NCBI GenBank assembly: GCA_033002965.1
Contig: JAURVB010014889.1
Span: forward strand, 350,925-414,924
Direction: 5' to 3'
Source of the DNA: Piper betle
Lineage: Eukaryota; Streptophyta; Magnoliopsida; Piperales; Piperaceae
DNA length: 64,000 bases
The position numbers and the translations under genes are program-made. This document shows positions 25,656 to 36,925 of the stretch, piece by piece. The stretch's first letter is position 1; every line of letters begins with the position of its first letter. Below the pieces are notes generated by a model. The model saw only the letters and a program-made list of their open reading frames with translations. It ran no database searches and was not told where the DNA came from.

Positions 25656-26400
25656 CCTGAAGTGCGACATAATGGACTAAGTCATCAAATAATTTTTTTC
25701 TTCCTTTATAAGCACCCGATTGAAAATGTAACATAGTGAACTAAGTCATCATGTAACATAATAAACTAAGTTATATATTAAAAAATTATTAACCAAGTTA
25801 AAGATCTAATAAAATACAACATAATAGACTGAGTCTCTCTTTAAAAATAGTTAACTATAGATTAAGTCATCTCTTAAAAAATAGTTAACCAAGTTAAAAG
25901 ATTTATAATCCATTCTCACATATAAGCAAGATATTATCTTAATAGGTATTACATATGAGACCAACTTGAAGGATTTCATAATCCAGCCATCTTAGGAAAG
26001 TCCCCAAAATTTTTATACTTGGCCCGTTATTAATCCAAGCTCACGACCTTCTTTGACCCGTGACCGTCAACCTCAGCCTACAACATTTTTTGACCAGGGG
26101 CCGGCAGTTTAGGAAATGTCCATAGTCCAGCTCACCATTTAATATGAAACTGAGAGGTTCTAATATATTTTGTAATAATTCGGTTAAAAGTACAATATAA
26201 TGAACTAAGTCATCTTTTCAAAAGTGGTTAAACATAATGGACTAACTCACGACTAAGTCATCTTTTCAAAAGTGGTTAAACATAATGGATTAACTCATCT
26301 CTTCAAAAGTGAAGTGGTTAACCATGGGAGGCTCGATATTATTTGTAACAACTTAGACTAAGTCATTTCTTCAAAAGTGGTTAATCAATTAAAAATCTAC
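25656..26400. repeat. degenerate minisatellite with TAATGGACTAAGTCATC core
   Basis: Variants of ACATAATGGACTAAGTCATC, mostly followed by TCTTCAAAAGTGGTTAA, recur about ten times, for example near 25667, 25732, 25752, 25812, 25858, 26195, 26247, 26280 and 26350. They are interrupted by a unique block at about 25925-26160. Spacing is irregular (20-60 bp) and copies are diverged. The array is non-coding. Confidence 0.55.
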
Positions 26401-26604
26401 AGTTCATTCCCACTTATAAACAACATCTTACTATAGTAAGTATTAAATATAGGATTAGGTTAATGGATCTCACAATTACTCATTACTTCCTAATTTTCAT
26501 ATCTCTATCATATATAGATTATGATTTTATTTTTCTCTATTTATAACAATGTTTAATAAGTCATTAAGTATGATGGAGACATGTTATGGTTGATTAGATT
26601 CTAG

Positions 26605-26890
26605 CTACATGTGTATGGTTATATATGATGCGGGCATATTATCGTCAACTAGATTTTGATATATATGTGTGATTATGTATGATATAAATATATTACCGTC
26701 TACTAAATTCTAATAAATCTGTATGATTATATATGATGCGGGCATGTTATCATCAACTAGAATTTAATATATGTGTATGGTTATATATGATATAAATATG
26801 TTATCGTATGTGTATGGTTATATATGATATAAATATGTTATCGTCGACTATATTATGATACATGTGTATGCTTATGACATGTTATATGCT
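26605..26890. repeat. tandem repeat, about 54-bp period
   Basis: The core GTGTATGGTTATATATGAT, or a close variant, recurs near 26611, 26667, 26719, 26773, 26810 and 26863. Most spacings are 52-56 bp, and one is 37 bp, as expected from a deletion inside a unit. Between cores the units alternate GCGGGCATATTATCGTCAAC and ATAAATATGTTATCGTC, which suggests two subtypes. Confidence 0.65.
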
Positions 26891-27777
26891 TAATTGAGTT
26901 ATTCGGGTTGCACGTGGTGTCATTATATGTTTTGGCAATTTTGCTCATTTGATAAATTGAAAAATGAAGGAATGACATATTGTACAGATAATAATATATA
27001 TAATACAATACAATTTATATATTCACTAATTACAATTTTAATTGAACCAAAAATAGAGGAAGTAGCTTAGGAGATCACATTTGCTAGCTGGGCAACCATG
27101 AAAACTCTTCATATGATTATCCTATTAAATCATTCTAGTCCAGGTTAGAGGCTTGGTGATAACAACTCTCGATCAAGATTGTGTTGTTTTGATGTTTATC
27201 TTGATTTTATGTGAGTAAAAAATTTGACTTAAATTGAGTGAGCCAAAGTGGGAGCACACCTTTATTCAGCTCGACTTGAATATGACTTTTGAACTTAATT
27301 CAAATTCAAAATAAATAATGAGTTTGAATACTGCTTAACTCTATTCGATTCGTTGGAAGGACATGGAAAATAAGCCAAACGGCTTCATAAACGAACCAAA
27401 CTAACCGACCGCACCAAAGGAGCCAAACCAGCTACACCCTGATCTGAGTCGCCAATCGGCCGTCATTACCGGACGCCGAGTGTGCGCGGGCTACTCGAGC
27501 GGGGGCAGGGCCTTGTCTTCGGCACGCGGCCAACCTTTTCGCTAAATAAAGAGCTACGCGGGTCCGCTTCCCCCGCCCTCTCTTCTAGTCTCCAGTTGTA
27601 GTACTCTTTTCGATCTCCCAACACGAGCCGCATAGTCCCCCGACCAAATTCCTCCTCCAATGGTAAATATCTCCCATTCAATCTCTCTCTTGGCTTCTCA
27701 CCCCCTTCTTCCATCTGATGGCCGCCTTCTCTTCCTCTCGACACACACAATCAACACACATTTTGTTCTTAAATTTG

Positions 27778-27817
<40 letters not shown>

Positions 27818-28136
27818 TATATTATAAATTTAACTTAAAAATACCGCCTTCTGGAGTCTTCCCACTGCCTGCACGCACGGCTTCGACCCCACGCGCTCCC
27901 GTGTCTTCCTTCCCCGTCTCAACTTGTACTCATCGGCTTCTTTCCTCTAGCTGCTTCTTTTCTTTTCTTGCGGGCGGGCTGGTCTTCATCACTTTGTTGG
28001 TGGTGGATATTAGCATACACACATACATATCTATATCCTTTGTGTATGTATTTGTACATTCCACATGGGTTGGGTGTGTGCCTTTGAGGATTAATTGATA
28101 TATTGCTTGTGGGTGGCTGGGGGGCGCAAGCTGGTG
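26891..28136. other. intergenic DNA and probable leader of the J-domain gene
   Basis: AT-rich remnants extend to 27400. A GC-rich block with pyrimidine-rich leader-like sequence follows (27480-27760), then a (TA)n tract at 27782-27814, and the leader leading to the ATG at 28137. No separate gene is supported. CTAAATAA near 27541 could serve as a TATA box, but this is a guess. Confidence 0.4.
27782..27814. repeat. (TA)n microsatellite
   Basis: Uninterrupted TA dinucleotides lie about 320 bp upstream of the J-domain gene start codon. Unlike the tracts at 8.5 and 34.2 kb, this one is not attached to a GC-rich element, so it looks like an empty site of the kind those elements occupy. Confidence 0.9.
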
Positions 28137-29831
28137 ATGGCGGCAGGGGATCAGGAGAAGGGCGACGACTTCTACACCAGGCTGGGGTTAAAGAAGGAGT
28201 GCTCCTCCACCGAGCTGCGGGACGCTTACAAGAAGCTTGCACTGGTCTTGATTTTTGCGCTGGTTTTATTTGTAGACTCCTGACGATTTTACGTGTTTGA
28301 GCTCGGGAAGTTTTAAGAATTAACTTTGGTCTTTTGCTGTTTTTATTCCCATTGAATCTTGTTTCCGCTGGTGACCCTGTTTTTTCTTTTCACCCGCCAC
28401 AATTTGGTTTCTACTACATGGTTGTTGTGTATGAGCTAAGTAGATCAGGTTGATGATGGGAGTTAAGGTTGATATTGATGTTTCTGGTTCATCAGAGGTG
28501 GCATCCTGATCGCTGCTCGGCGTCTGGGAACTCCAAGTTCGTGGAAGAAGCGAAGGAGAAGTTCCAATCGATTCAAGAAGCTTATTCTGGTTGGTTTCCT
28601 GATCCCGTATTAGCCAATTTCTGCATCTTAATTGCTTAAATTAATGATCTGGGTTAATGTTGCAGTGTTGTCCGACACCAACAAGAGGTTCCTCTACGAT
28701 GTGGGTGTCTACGACAGCGATGACGACCAAAACGTGAGTAATCTTGCCTCCTCCCATCCTATTTGTTGGATCGGTAAACATGATATCATTCATGCTGTCT
28801 GCTGCAAGCAGGGAATGGGCGATTTCATAGGAGAAATGGCAGCTATGATGAGCCAGGTCAAACCCAATACTGAGGTTTTTAGCTCTCTTTAACACTTTCA
28901 CTTCTCCCATAAATAATATCAAAAGAATCCATTTTTCTGAACCTCTGAAAGATGTATGACGAGTCCGCACAGGCACTCTGTTAATGGAGAGGAGGAGAAG
29001 GAGGAGGAAGAGAGGTCTTGGGGGGATAAAATGGTAACTCCATCAATTTGGGTTGGTGATGACCTCAATAGCTACAAAGTATGACTGGTTGAGAGCCTTT
29101 TCTTACCGCTTGGAAGACTCTAGAATGTATCTTCACCATGTCTTGTCTTCGTCTCCTCCAAAGGTTGGGGGAGCTTTTGACAACTAACCCCCTTCCCTCC
29201 TAGAGACAAAGACGTCAGAGGCAGTGTCAACCATGTTAGATTATTATTCGCCCAACAAGTCCATGGAGGAAACCATGAACAAATATGAAAATCTTTCTTC
29301 ATTTTTTTGTTTATTAGTGTTGAATGATGGCAGGAAGGCGGGGGCGAGAGCTTCGAGGAGCTACAAGAGATGCTCGAGGAGATGTTCCACAATGACTATC
29401 ACCGGCCATCGTCGTCGTCGTCCTCCTCCTCCTCTGCTTTTGCCTCCGTGTACGAGAATCCTTTCCGCTCGCATTCCTGCGGGAATCCGTCGACATCAAA
29501 TGCACCTCCTCCCAGCGTCAACAAGAGGAACAGCTGGGACATGAGCTCCAGCAATGTGTGTGTGAGCGACGCCTCTAACCAGCCGGCGTTCGACCCCATC
29601 CGCCGGACCTTCTCGCTCGGCGTGAGTATACTCAAATGCGTTAAACTTCAAAGCAATCACCACGTTTGATATGATTATATAACTCTGTTTTTTGTTTTGG
29701 TGGATTGGTAGAAGGAAGAAGGGGTAGATCGGAGGAGTGGAAGAAGTCGAAGGCGAAGGAGCGGCGGCCGAAAACAGAAGATACCCACGAGGCAGGACGC
29801 CTCTACTTGGGACGGCAACATCTCCTCTTAG
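28137..29831 (+). CDS. J-domain (DnaJ-like) co-chaperone, 246 aa
   Basis: Six exons with GT-AG borders: 28137-28244, 28496-28589, 28666-28733, 28812-28874, 29334-29621 and 29712-29831. Phases agree and the joined frame gives 246 residues. The J-domain is at the N-terminus (about 10-75): GDDFYTRLGLKKECSSTELR, then the HPD tripeptide at 39-41 (LRWHPDRCSASGNSK), then FQSIQEAYSVLSDTNKRFLY. An acidic patch (YDSDDDQN) follows, then GMGDFIGEMAAMMSQ and ESFEELQEMLEEMF, a serine run and a basic tail. There is no G/F region, zinc finger or signal peptide, so it is a soluble type III J-protein of a plant family with Arabidopsis relatives such as At3g14200. The HPD motif predicts that it stimulates Hsp70 ATPase; its client is unknown. 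The last exon is inferred from frame and splice sites only. Confidence 0.88.
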
Positions 29832-31028
29832 AACGAGCGCTTCCTCCTTCCATGGATGCCTGCTGCATGCTATGAAGTATCAAGTATGAAGAGGAAGCAG
29901 TGTGGAGGAAATGGCTTTTGTTAAACAAAGCTTGGAAGTTTGGTGCTCTGTTTTCTGCACCGTAAATGTACTGCACTTTCTGCTTCCAATTCGCGTTCCA
30001 TTCCTTGCTCGGTGGATCAATTTTTGTAGCGTTTGGTATTGTCAGGAAAATCTTGAACACCGCTATGATGATTTGCATATTGAGCGTTCGTGCTTTTCTC
30101 TGCTCCCCTTCTTCCCCAACGGATGTTTGATCACCCTTTCGTAAGAGCAATAGCTACTACTAGTACTTGGATTGTTGCGTGTTTGGGGACGTAGGCTAAC
30201 TAAAAATCTATGCTCAATCTACTATAACATGGAGATCTATCTAGACTTGATCCATGTTATCTTGTCCATCGATGCCCGTCGTACGCCAGTAAACAGATAA
30301 TCCGTATTATTCGGACATAGTTTCTTTACTCGATTTATATAAACATATTTTGATGTAGGACTAGTATGCTGGTATTTAAGGAATGGAAGGGTGATCTTCA
30401 AATATATATATTTTTTTCGGAAAAATCTTGCCATAGTTGGGACACGAGTTGGGGGGTGGTCTGTGACTAATATACTATGATTCCTACGTGCAAAGGCTGC
30501 GTGAGAAAGGAGAAAGGTTTGATAATCTGGACAAATTAATGCTGTCTGTGTAAGCACTATGGAATCATTCAAGCCTTATAAACGAAAAAAAGTAATCAAA
30601 GATATGTCGTTTGTAGACTCTTATAGAATATATATGAAAGATCTATATAGGGGCTAAGATGGTTTATCACTCGCCATAGATCGATCTATATAGTTCAAGC
30701 TAATTAGATAGGGAAAAAAAGACAGCACCTTGATATCTCCTCCCTTTCATAGACTAGTTTGTACCAAGCAAAGATCTGTTGTGGAACAGCACACGTGAAA
30801 TTAACAATTAAAGACAAAGTTTTAATATAGAATGAATTTACTGCCGTTTGATCATGTACGTTTTGATATAAAGCATTCAGCAACATTGTAAACTTATAGG
30901 TGACTGCTCAATCAAACACTTCAACATCGCTCAACCAGCCAAACACCAGAGATGACAATGTAAAAGATCTACACAAATTCACAAGAAGTATTGTTGCAGA
31001 CAACCAGAGACCCTTGCGTTTATCAATC
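29832..31028. other. 3' UTR and intergenic DNA, no gene recognised
   Basis: The first few hundred bases are probably the 3' UTR of the J-domain gene. The remainder up to the stop codon of the minus-strand gene holds short unrelated open frames only. Confidence 0.5.
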
Positions 31029-32597
31029 CTAAAAGCGCTTCATCATCTTAGCTACCCACCGTCTAAGCTTTAGCTTTAGCATGTACCCAACAACTACTCC
31101 GGCTAAAAAACTGACCAGGCCGATCTTTGTAGTTGTCTGAAGTGAAACAGTATTCCTGCTAATCATGCACGCAGCATGAAGTAAACAACTATATTGATGC
31201 CATACAACTAATCAGAAAAGCATATTTGTTTTCGGATACTCTGGTTGAAGGCATGTTGAAATAGTCTCAATAGTTTTGAATGTACAATACCAACGGTTTT
31301 CTACTCATTGCAAAGAAAACTACCAAGAAAAGTAAGTCAAAAGAGAGGGTCGTGAGGAGCAAGCAGTGACGAAGGTAAGGCCACAATTGGTACAGTCACT
31401 GAACGACTTATCCTTGATAAGACACGCAAACCAAATACGTGTTTCGTCTCAACAACACAAATCAATATTAATCAATCAACAATCATTGCAGACCCTGCAG
31501 ACTGCTTTCCAGTGGTGAAGAACCGAGAAAACAAAAGGGAAGTGGGCTAGAAGAAAGGTGGAAGAGAAACGTTAATTAAGTCTATATATAGTGAGTCAGT
31601 GACAACATCACAACACACACACCACATGGTATCAAAGATTATCAACGATGAACTGGTTTCAGAATACACGAAAAGATAGAAACTGTGCGTGTAATTTTTT
31701 CCTGCTAGCATCAGCCATATCAGACAACTACCCTTTGATAAAAAAGACCAGCCCAGTTCATTTAAAACATTCAGACTATCCTGAACACATGCTCCGCAGG
31801 AGAAATCACCATGACTGTACAGACCGGACGCCCCTGCAGGGAGATAAAATTCAGCCAAGAACCAAATGACTCGAAGCCATGACGTTGATCGACCATGATG
31901 ATAAAATTCGAATGCTGAAAGCCGAATGACCAAGCACATGTAACCTGTAATTCGTATTTTGCATGTATGGGAGATAAAATCAAGAACCAAATGATCAATC
32001 ACGTGTATCTTATAATTCTAACTCCAAGACGAGTGCAATCTTTTATCAGCAAAAACATATCCGACCTAAATTTGTTTACTACTAGTCTGTGAAAATATTA
32101 CCGCTCAACACCATCACGCATCAAAATATTTAATCACCCAGAGAATTATATTTTTTACCACATTAAAAACGATAATACTAATCAGAGAAAACCTCCCTTT
32201 TCCAGCTTTTCACCAACAGAAGATGCATCATGCATGCAACTCACAAATGTCCATACAAGCTTCAAAGCCTTTCAATGCCCATTCAAAAAACGTTTCGAAC
32301 ATACCCGTCAAAAAAAGGCCAAAAAAGAACACTTCTTCAGCATCGCATAACATCTAATTAAACTACAATTCAACAACATCGGATTATTCCAAGCCATTAA
32401 AATACTATTCAACAACATATAATTATAGGAATAAATAATTGGAAAGATTTAGGAGAAAATCAAACATAGCCGGTAGGAGCCCGAACGGCCACACGAGGCT
32501 GGGTGGTCAGCAAATCTGAAAAGCTGCCACCATAGGCCATTGCAGAAGAACCAAAATCTTGTGCCAGGGATCGGAGATCTAGGCCGAACTGCTCCAT
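31029..32597 (-). CDS. small membrane protein, 79 aa, two exons
   Basis: Exon 1 (32597-32466) encodes 44 residues beginning MEQFGLDLRSLAQDFGSSAM and ending RVAVRAPTGY, followed by a GT donor. After an intron of about 1.33 kb, exon 2 (31136-31029) follows a pyrimidine-rich CAG acceptor and encodes TTTKIGLVSFLAGVVVGYML plus a basic tail (KLKLRRWVAKMMKRF) and a stop. Phases match (0/0). The hydrophobic stretch IGLVSFLAGVVVGYML near the C-terminus, with basic residues after it, looks like a single tail-anchor-type membrane segment. The leader carries AAACCCTAA telo-boxes, typical of plant housekeeping genes. I recall similar short uncharacterised plant proteins but cannot name the family. The two-exon joining is inferred; extra small exons in the intron are possible. 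Confidence 0.65.
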
Positions 32598-32661
32598 CGA
32601 CCGCGAAACCGCTTACCCCCAATGTGCTCAGGTTTATCCGCGGAGATTTCAATTCTTGGAT

Positions 32662-32684
32662 TTAGGGTTTATGATTTAGGGTTT
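32662..32684 (-). promoter_or_regulatory. telo-box pair in the leader of the small membrane protein gene
   Basis: Two AAACCCTAA motifs on the minus strand lie 65-90 bp upstream of the ATG at 32597, with related AAACCTTAAACC next to them. Interstitial telo-boxes of this kind are common in 5' regions of plant genes for translation and growth. Confidence 0.6.
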
Positions 32685-32699
32685 AAGGTTTAGGTTAAA

Positions 32700-33203
32700 A
32701 AAAAGAGGTTGGCCAGTGTAACCCCCCCTGGTTGCGGACTAGATAGGTGAACCAATCTCGAACTGCGCTTTTTGGGTCCGGTTCAATGTTACAAGAGGTA
32801 ATATTTATTTTATAACACTCTGCAAATTGTATGCGTTTTTATTTATTGTTACCACACCGGGCTATAGGATGGATCTGGATGTCAGATATCAACGAATCCA
32901 ACTCGGATCAGCCTGACAAATAATATCATTTGAAGTACCTTACAAGAAGTTCCATTGTTCATTCCGATGCAATTACTAAATCGACAGCTCCGAATTGCCC
33001 CAAGTTTAATCATTAACAGCAAATCCAGTCACTAAATTGGGATCTCCAATACATTTCTATTAACATAATTAAAGTATGTCTCCCAAGGTTTGTGTTTCTG
33101 CAAATCGAAGGCACTAAAATGACAGCTCACATGCAGATAGCATTACATCTGAAGGCTTTTTTCTTTTTCTAACCTCGGAGTGGATTAAAAGTGAAAAGTA
33201 AAC
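32700..33203. other. short intergenic stretch
   Basis: Nothing recognisable lies between the leader of the small membrane protein gene and the stop codon of the orphan exons. Confidence 0.4.
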
Positions 33204-33665
33204 TCAGAATCTGATGTATTTTTGTCTCTCATTTTCCATTTTCTGCAACTCAATGGCATCCACAAGCTTCTCTTTCTCCTGTCATTTTTTTTCCTCATTA
33301 GACATTAGAGTGAGATACAAAATATTTCTTTGACATCCATTTATATTTAGTGCAAAACTGAAATGGCTAAAATCTTAAAATTGATAAGTAAGGCATTGAA
33401 ATATATGCCCGGACGAGCTTACTAGTTAAAAGATAGCAAAAAGGAAAGCGTCAAGCTTACTATAGGTGGAAGATGATCAAGATAATCAAAATTGCTCTCC
33501 CTCACCGGATCAACATCAGTAGAATCTTTAACAAATGACTCAATTGCTTCCAAAAAATCCCAACTTCATGTTCTGCATAATCAAGATCTTTCTGAATCTT
33601 CTCCTCGACGTCATTAATTCCCATTGCAATTTCTTCAAGGTAGCTTTCTTGTCGGCCAGCTTCAC
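33204..33665 (-). pseudogene. two C-terminal exons of an unrecognised helical protein; 5' part not found
   Basis: Exon A (33665-33461) follows a TTTTAG acceptor and reads GEAGRQESYLEEIAMGINDV, then EEKIQKDLDYAEHEVGIF. At a run of six T (about 33549-33554) the coherent frame shifts by one missing base and goes on as LEAIESFVKDSTDVDPVRES and NFDYLDHLPPI before a GTAAGC donor. Exon B (33278-33204) follows a GACAG acceptor in the matching phase and reads EKEKLVDAIELQKMENERQK, then YIRF and a stop. Composition is charged and probably coiled-coil. I do not recognise the family. No upstream exon is visible before the GC-rich elements starting at 34245, so the gene is either truncated by them or its first exons lie beyond them. 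Confidence 0.5.
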
Positions 33666-34244
33666 CTAAAACAAGTTTGAACAGTTATTATATCATGACA
33701 AGGTGGTATAGCAAAGATGATGGGAAGAGAGGGAGGCATCTAACAATGCGGGAAAACTTCGTGCATTTGCTATAATGAAAGGGCTAGATAATAAAACTAA
33801 GTTTATACTATTCAAGAGTTCAATCCCGGGTTGTATATTTAACTTAATTAAATTATATAGACAAAAAAACATAACAATAATACTTTCTTCATCTTTTTCA
33901 TATTAAATTATCAAGAAAATAAAATTTGATAACGGAAATATACCTGAATTTATAAAAGCAAAACAATTCTTAACTTTTTAAGATTTTTATCTTTCAAATT
34001 CAATATTGGTTTTCCAAAACCAGAATTTTTAGACGATGAGATAAAAACTACGAGCGAATTTGAGAACCATAACCATAGTTATCCTTATTTTTTATAATTT
34101 TAATTTAACCTATCATAAATTTAAAATTATAAAATAATATCTACATATCTTTATTTATATTTGTCTTAAATATGAATGACTCATTAATATTAATTTTAAT
34201 TGATTAATTTAATAAATATCAAACATTAATAATAATATATAATA
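33666..34244. other. AT-rich DNA upstream of the orphan exons
   Basis: This would be intron or promoter of the minus-strand orphan exons. I see no further coding exon. It ends in a (TA)n tract. Confidence 0.4.
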
Positions 34245-34893
34245 CATATATATATATATATATATATATATGAGGGCAAGGAAGTTGTACTACAGCACAG
34301 CCAAGACGGCTGTGCTGCAGTATTTCAGCCGTTGGATCAAATCCAACGGCTGAAACATGCCCCCATAAAAAATAAAAAAAGATTCTGGGCTCCGCCGCCG
34401 CCGCTGCCACCCCGGCCGACGCGACGCCACCCCCTGCCCCGCCCGTCGCCGCCCGGCCGGGGGCGGCGACGTAACCGCCGGGCGACGGGGCGGCGGATCT
34501 AGCCGCCCCGCGTCTTCCCCTGGCCGCGCCCGCCGCCGGGCGACACCACCGCCACCCCGTCCCCGCCGCCACCCCGCCGCGCCCCACCTCGGCCCCTGCC
34601 GCCACCACGCCGCGCCCCCCTCGGCCCTCGCCGCCACCCCGACGCGCCCCCCTCGGCCCCCGCCCGCCACCCCGCCGTGCCCCCTCGGCCTTCGCCCGCC
34701 ACCCGCTGCGCCGTGCACCCCCGCCCCCCGGCCATCGCCTGGCCGGGCACCCTTCCCGCCCCCTCCGCCGTTGCTGCTACGGCGCCGCCGACAGATCTTC
34801 TTTTCTTTTGATCTTGGCCGTTGGATTAACATCCAACGGCCAAGATCAAACTCTGGAGTACAGGAAGAAGTTTTTCCTATATATATATATATA
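34245..34893. mobile_element. GC-rich double-hairpin element between (TA)n tracts (copy B)
   Basis: A 606-bp body (34272-34877) lies between (TA)n tracts at 34245-34271 and 34878-34893. It starts GAGGGC like copy A and ends in a related AGGAAGAAGTTTTTCCTA. The left end has two successive perfect stems: AGCACAGCC with GGCTGTGCT, then CAGCCGTTGGAT with ATCCAACGGCTG. Near the right end is the same 18-bp hairpin arm as copy A (TGATCTTGGCCGTTGGAT, 34809-34826 and 34831-34848) with a different loop (TAAC). The centre is a C-rich low-complexity tract that produces long spurious open frames. This is the most complete copy of the family. Confidence 0.65.
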
Positions 34894-35290
34894 GCAACGC
34901 TACAGTGCGCTGCCTTATTGTTGGGCCGTCGGATCCTGATCGAACGGCCCATAATCAAATATACAACCCCCCCCCCCCGTCACACACATCCGCCGCCCCC
35001 GGCCTCTGCCCGACGGCCGCCCCATGCCCCCGGTCCCGCCGCCCGCCCCCGCCCCTCGCCCCGCCGCCCAGCCAGCCCATGCCCTCGTCTGGCCGGCCGC
35101 CCCCGCCGCTCCGCCTGCCCCAGCCGGCCTCCCCTGCCCTCGGCCCCGTCGGCCGCGCAGCCTCCGCCCTAGCCCCGCCCTCGCTCGTAGCCATCGCCCC
35201 CCCCTCCCGCGGGTGGCCGGAGGCGACGTCGCCGGCGGTGGGGTGGCGCGACGCGACGAGAGAGCGGGGGGAACACGGGAGGGTAAAATC
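34894..35290. mobile_element. related GC-rich element, left end (copy C)
   Basis: Directly after the TA tract of copy B, an imperfect hairpin (TGGGCCGTCGGATC and GATCGAACGGCCCA, with mismatches) precedes a run of C and a C-rich centre that turns G-rich near 35215. A right end with its own hairpin is not found; the sequence passes into the AT-rich repeat array at about 35291. The copy is therefore truncated or interrupted. Confidence 0.45.
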
Positions 35291-36360
35291 GTAATAAAAA
35301 CTTTACTCGGTCCCTGACTCGAGTTAATATTACGAAATAAATTTAAAAAATAAAATTTTTTATAATAAATACTTGATTCGATCTCGCACGAGATCGAGTC
35401 AATATTATGAAATAAATAAAAAAATAATTTTTTTATAATAAATACTTGATTCGATCTCGCACGAGATCGATTCAATATTACGAAATAAATTTAAAAAATA
35501 AAATAATTTTGTAATAAAAACTTTATTCCGTCCCACACGAGACCGGCACCGTACATTTCCCACCAGGCCCATCCAGCCCCGAGGCGGTGACATTGTTGGC
35601 CAGCAGGCTGCCGGCCGCAAGGTCGCCGGCAGGGGTGGCGCGCCAAAAAAATGAGGAAGAAATAGGGGAGAGTATTTTGGTAATAAAAATTTTACTTAAT
35701 CGGACTCGAGTTAAAATAATTTATTACGGAATTATTTTATTTTTTTAAAATTTATTTTGTAATAAAAATTTATTCAGTAATAAAGTTATTTTGTAATAAA
35801 AACTTGACTCGGTCCCGCACATGATCGAGTCAGGTTTTTATTACAAAATTATCTTATATTTTTTAAATTTATTTCATATTATTGACTTTATCCCGACTCG
35901 AGTTAAGTTTTTATTACGAAATTATTTTTTTAAAAATTTATTCAATAATATTAATTTGACTCCGGTCAAGATCGGGATCGAGTCAAGTTTTTATTTTATA
36001 ATATTTTATTTTATGGTTTTGTATTTTTTAAAAAAATTAAAAATTATTGTGAAATAAATTAAAAATATAAAATAATATTTTTTAATTTGACTTCAGTCGA
36101 GATCGGGGAGACGACGCGAGGGAGCGGGGGCAGGGTGTGGGTGGCGGCAAGGAGGTGGTCGGCAAGCAGCGGCGTCAGCGGGGAGCGAATCAAATTTTTA
36201 TTTTATATTATTTTATTTTAAAATTTTATTTTATAAAATTAACTTGAGTCAGGAGCAAGTCAAGTTTTTATTTTATTATATTTTATTTTTAAAATTTATT
36301 TCGTAAATTTGACTCGAGTCAGGAGCGAGTCAAATTTTTATTACGAAAATGCCATTGCTC
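35291..36360. repeat. AT-rich array with palindromic GACTCGAGTC-type motifs
   Basis: Modules of TAATAAAAACTT, or its reverse form, followed by a GACTCGAGTC or GATCGAGTC motif and poly-A/T recur more than ten times. Two adjacent modules share the perfect 18-bp palindrome CGATCTCG-CA-CGAGATCG at 35379-35396 and 35452-35469, a 73-bp step. The same GAGTCAAGTAATATTTACGAG-type words occur inside the LTR near 37660-37700, so this array is probably retroelement-derived. A GC-rich island interrupts it at 35530-35650. Confidence 0.5.
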
Positions 36361-36925
36361 CTTCTTTCCCGGTGTTTTGTCGCGCCACCGCCGGCGGTGA
36401 AGCAGGTGACGCCGGCGTGGAGGTGGCCAGTGCAGCAGACGGCGGGGAGGAGCTTGGTCGACGGGCGGGGCGGCGGCGGGGGTGGGGGCGAAACGGGCGG
36501 CCGGGGAGGGTGGCGAAAACAGGGCAGGGGCAGGCGGGCGCGGCGGGGGGGTGAGGGCGAAACAGGCGGCAGGGGGGCGAGGGGGAAACAGGGGCGGTGG
36601 GGGGACGGCTGCGGGCAGGGGGTGGGCGGGGGCGAGGTGGCGGAGGGGGCAGGGGAAACAGGGGGAAGGCTGCGGGCGGGGACGCGGCGGCGGACGGGGC
36701 GAGGGGCGGGGGCAGGGCTGCGGGCGGGGGCGCGGTGGCAGACGGGGCGGCGGTGGCGGGCGGGGTGGCGGCGGCGGCGGAATCCGGCAAGGGGGCGGCG
36801 CCCTCGGCAGGAGAAAACGGGGGAGGGGGAAAAACGAAGGATGGATTTGGACCGTTGGATTTTGATCCAACGGTCCAAATCCAAAGCTGCCCATACGCTG
36901 CATTTTGATGCAGCGTATGGTAGTA
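36361..36925. mobile_element. GC-rich double-hairpin element, right end (copy D)
   Basis: A G-rich low-complexity tract leads into two successive perfect hairpins. The first has arms GGATTTGGACCGTTGGAT (36843-36860) and its complement (36865-36882) with loop TTTG. The second has arms CCATACGCTGCAT (36891-36903) and its complement (36908-36920), also with loop TTTG. It ends in TAGTATTTTTATATATAC. The long open frames over this tract (up to 290 codons, minus strand) are low-complexity Pro/Ala/Arg-rich artefacts. Confidence 0.55.

Noticed and set aside
31547..32002. Open frame of 151 codons, minus strand
   Set aside because: It lies within the inferred intron of the small membrane protein gene and has no recognisable domain.
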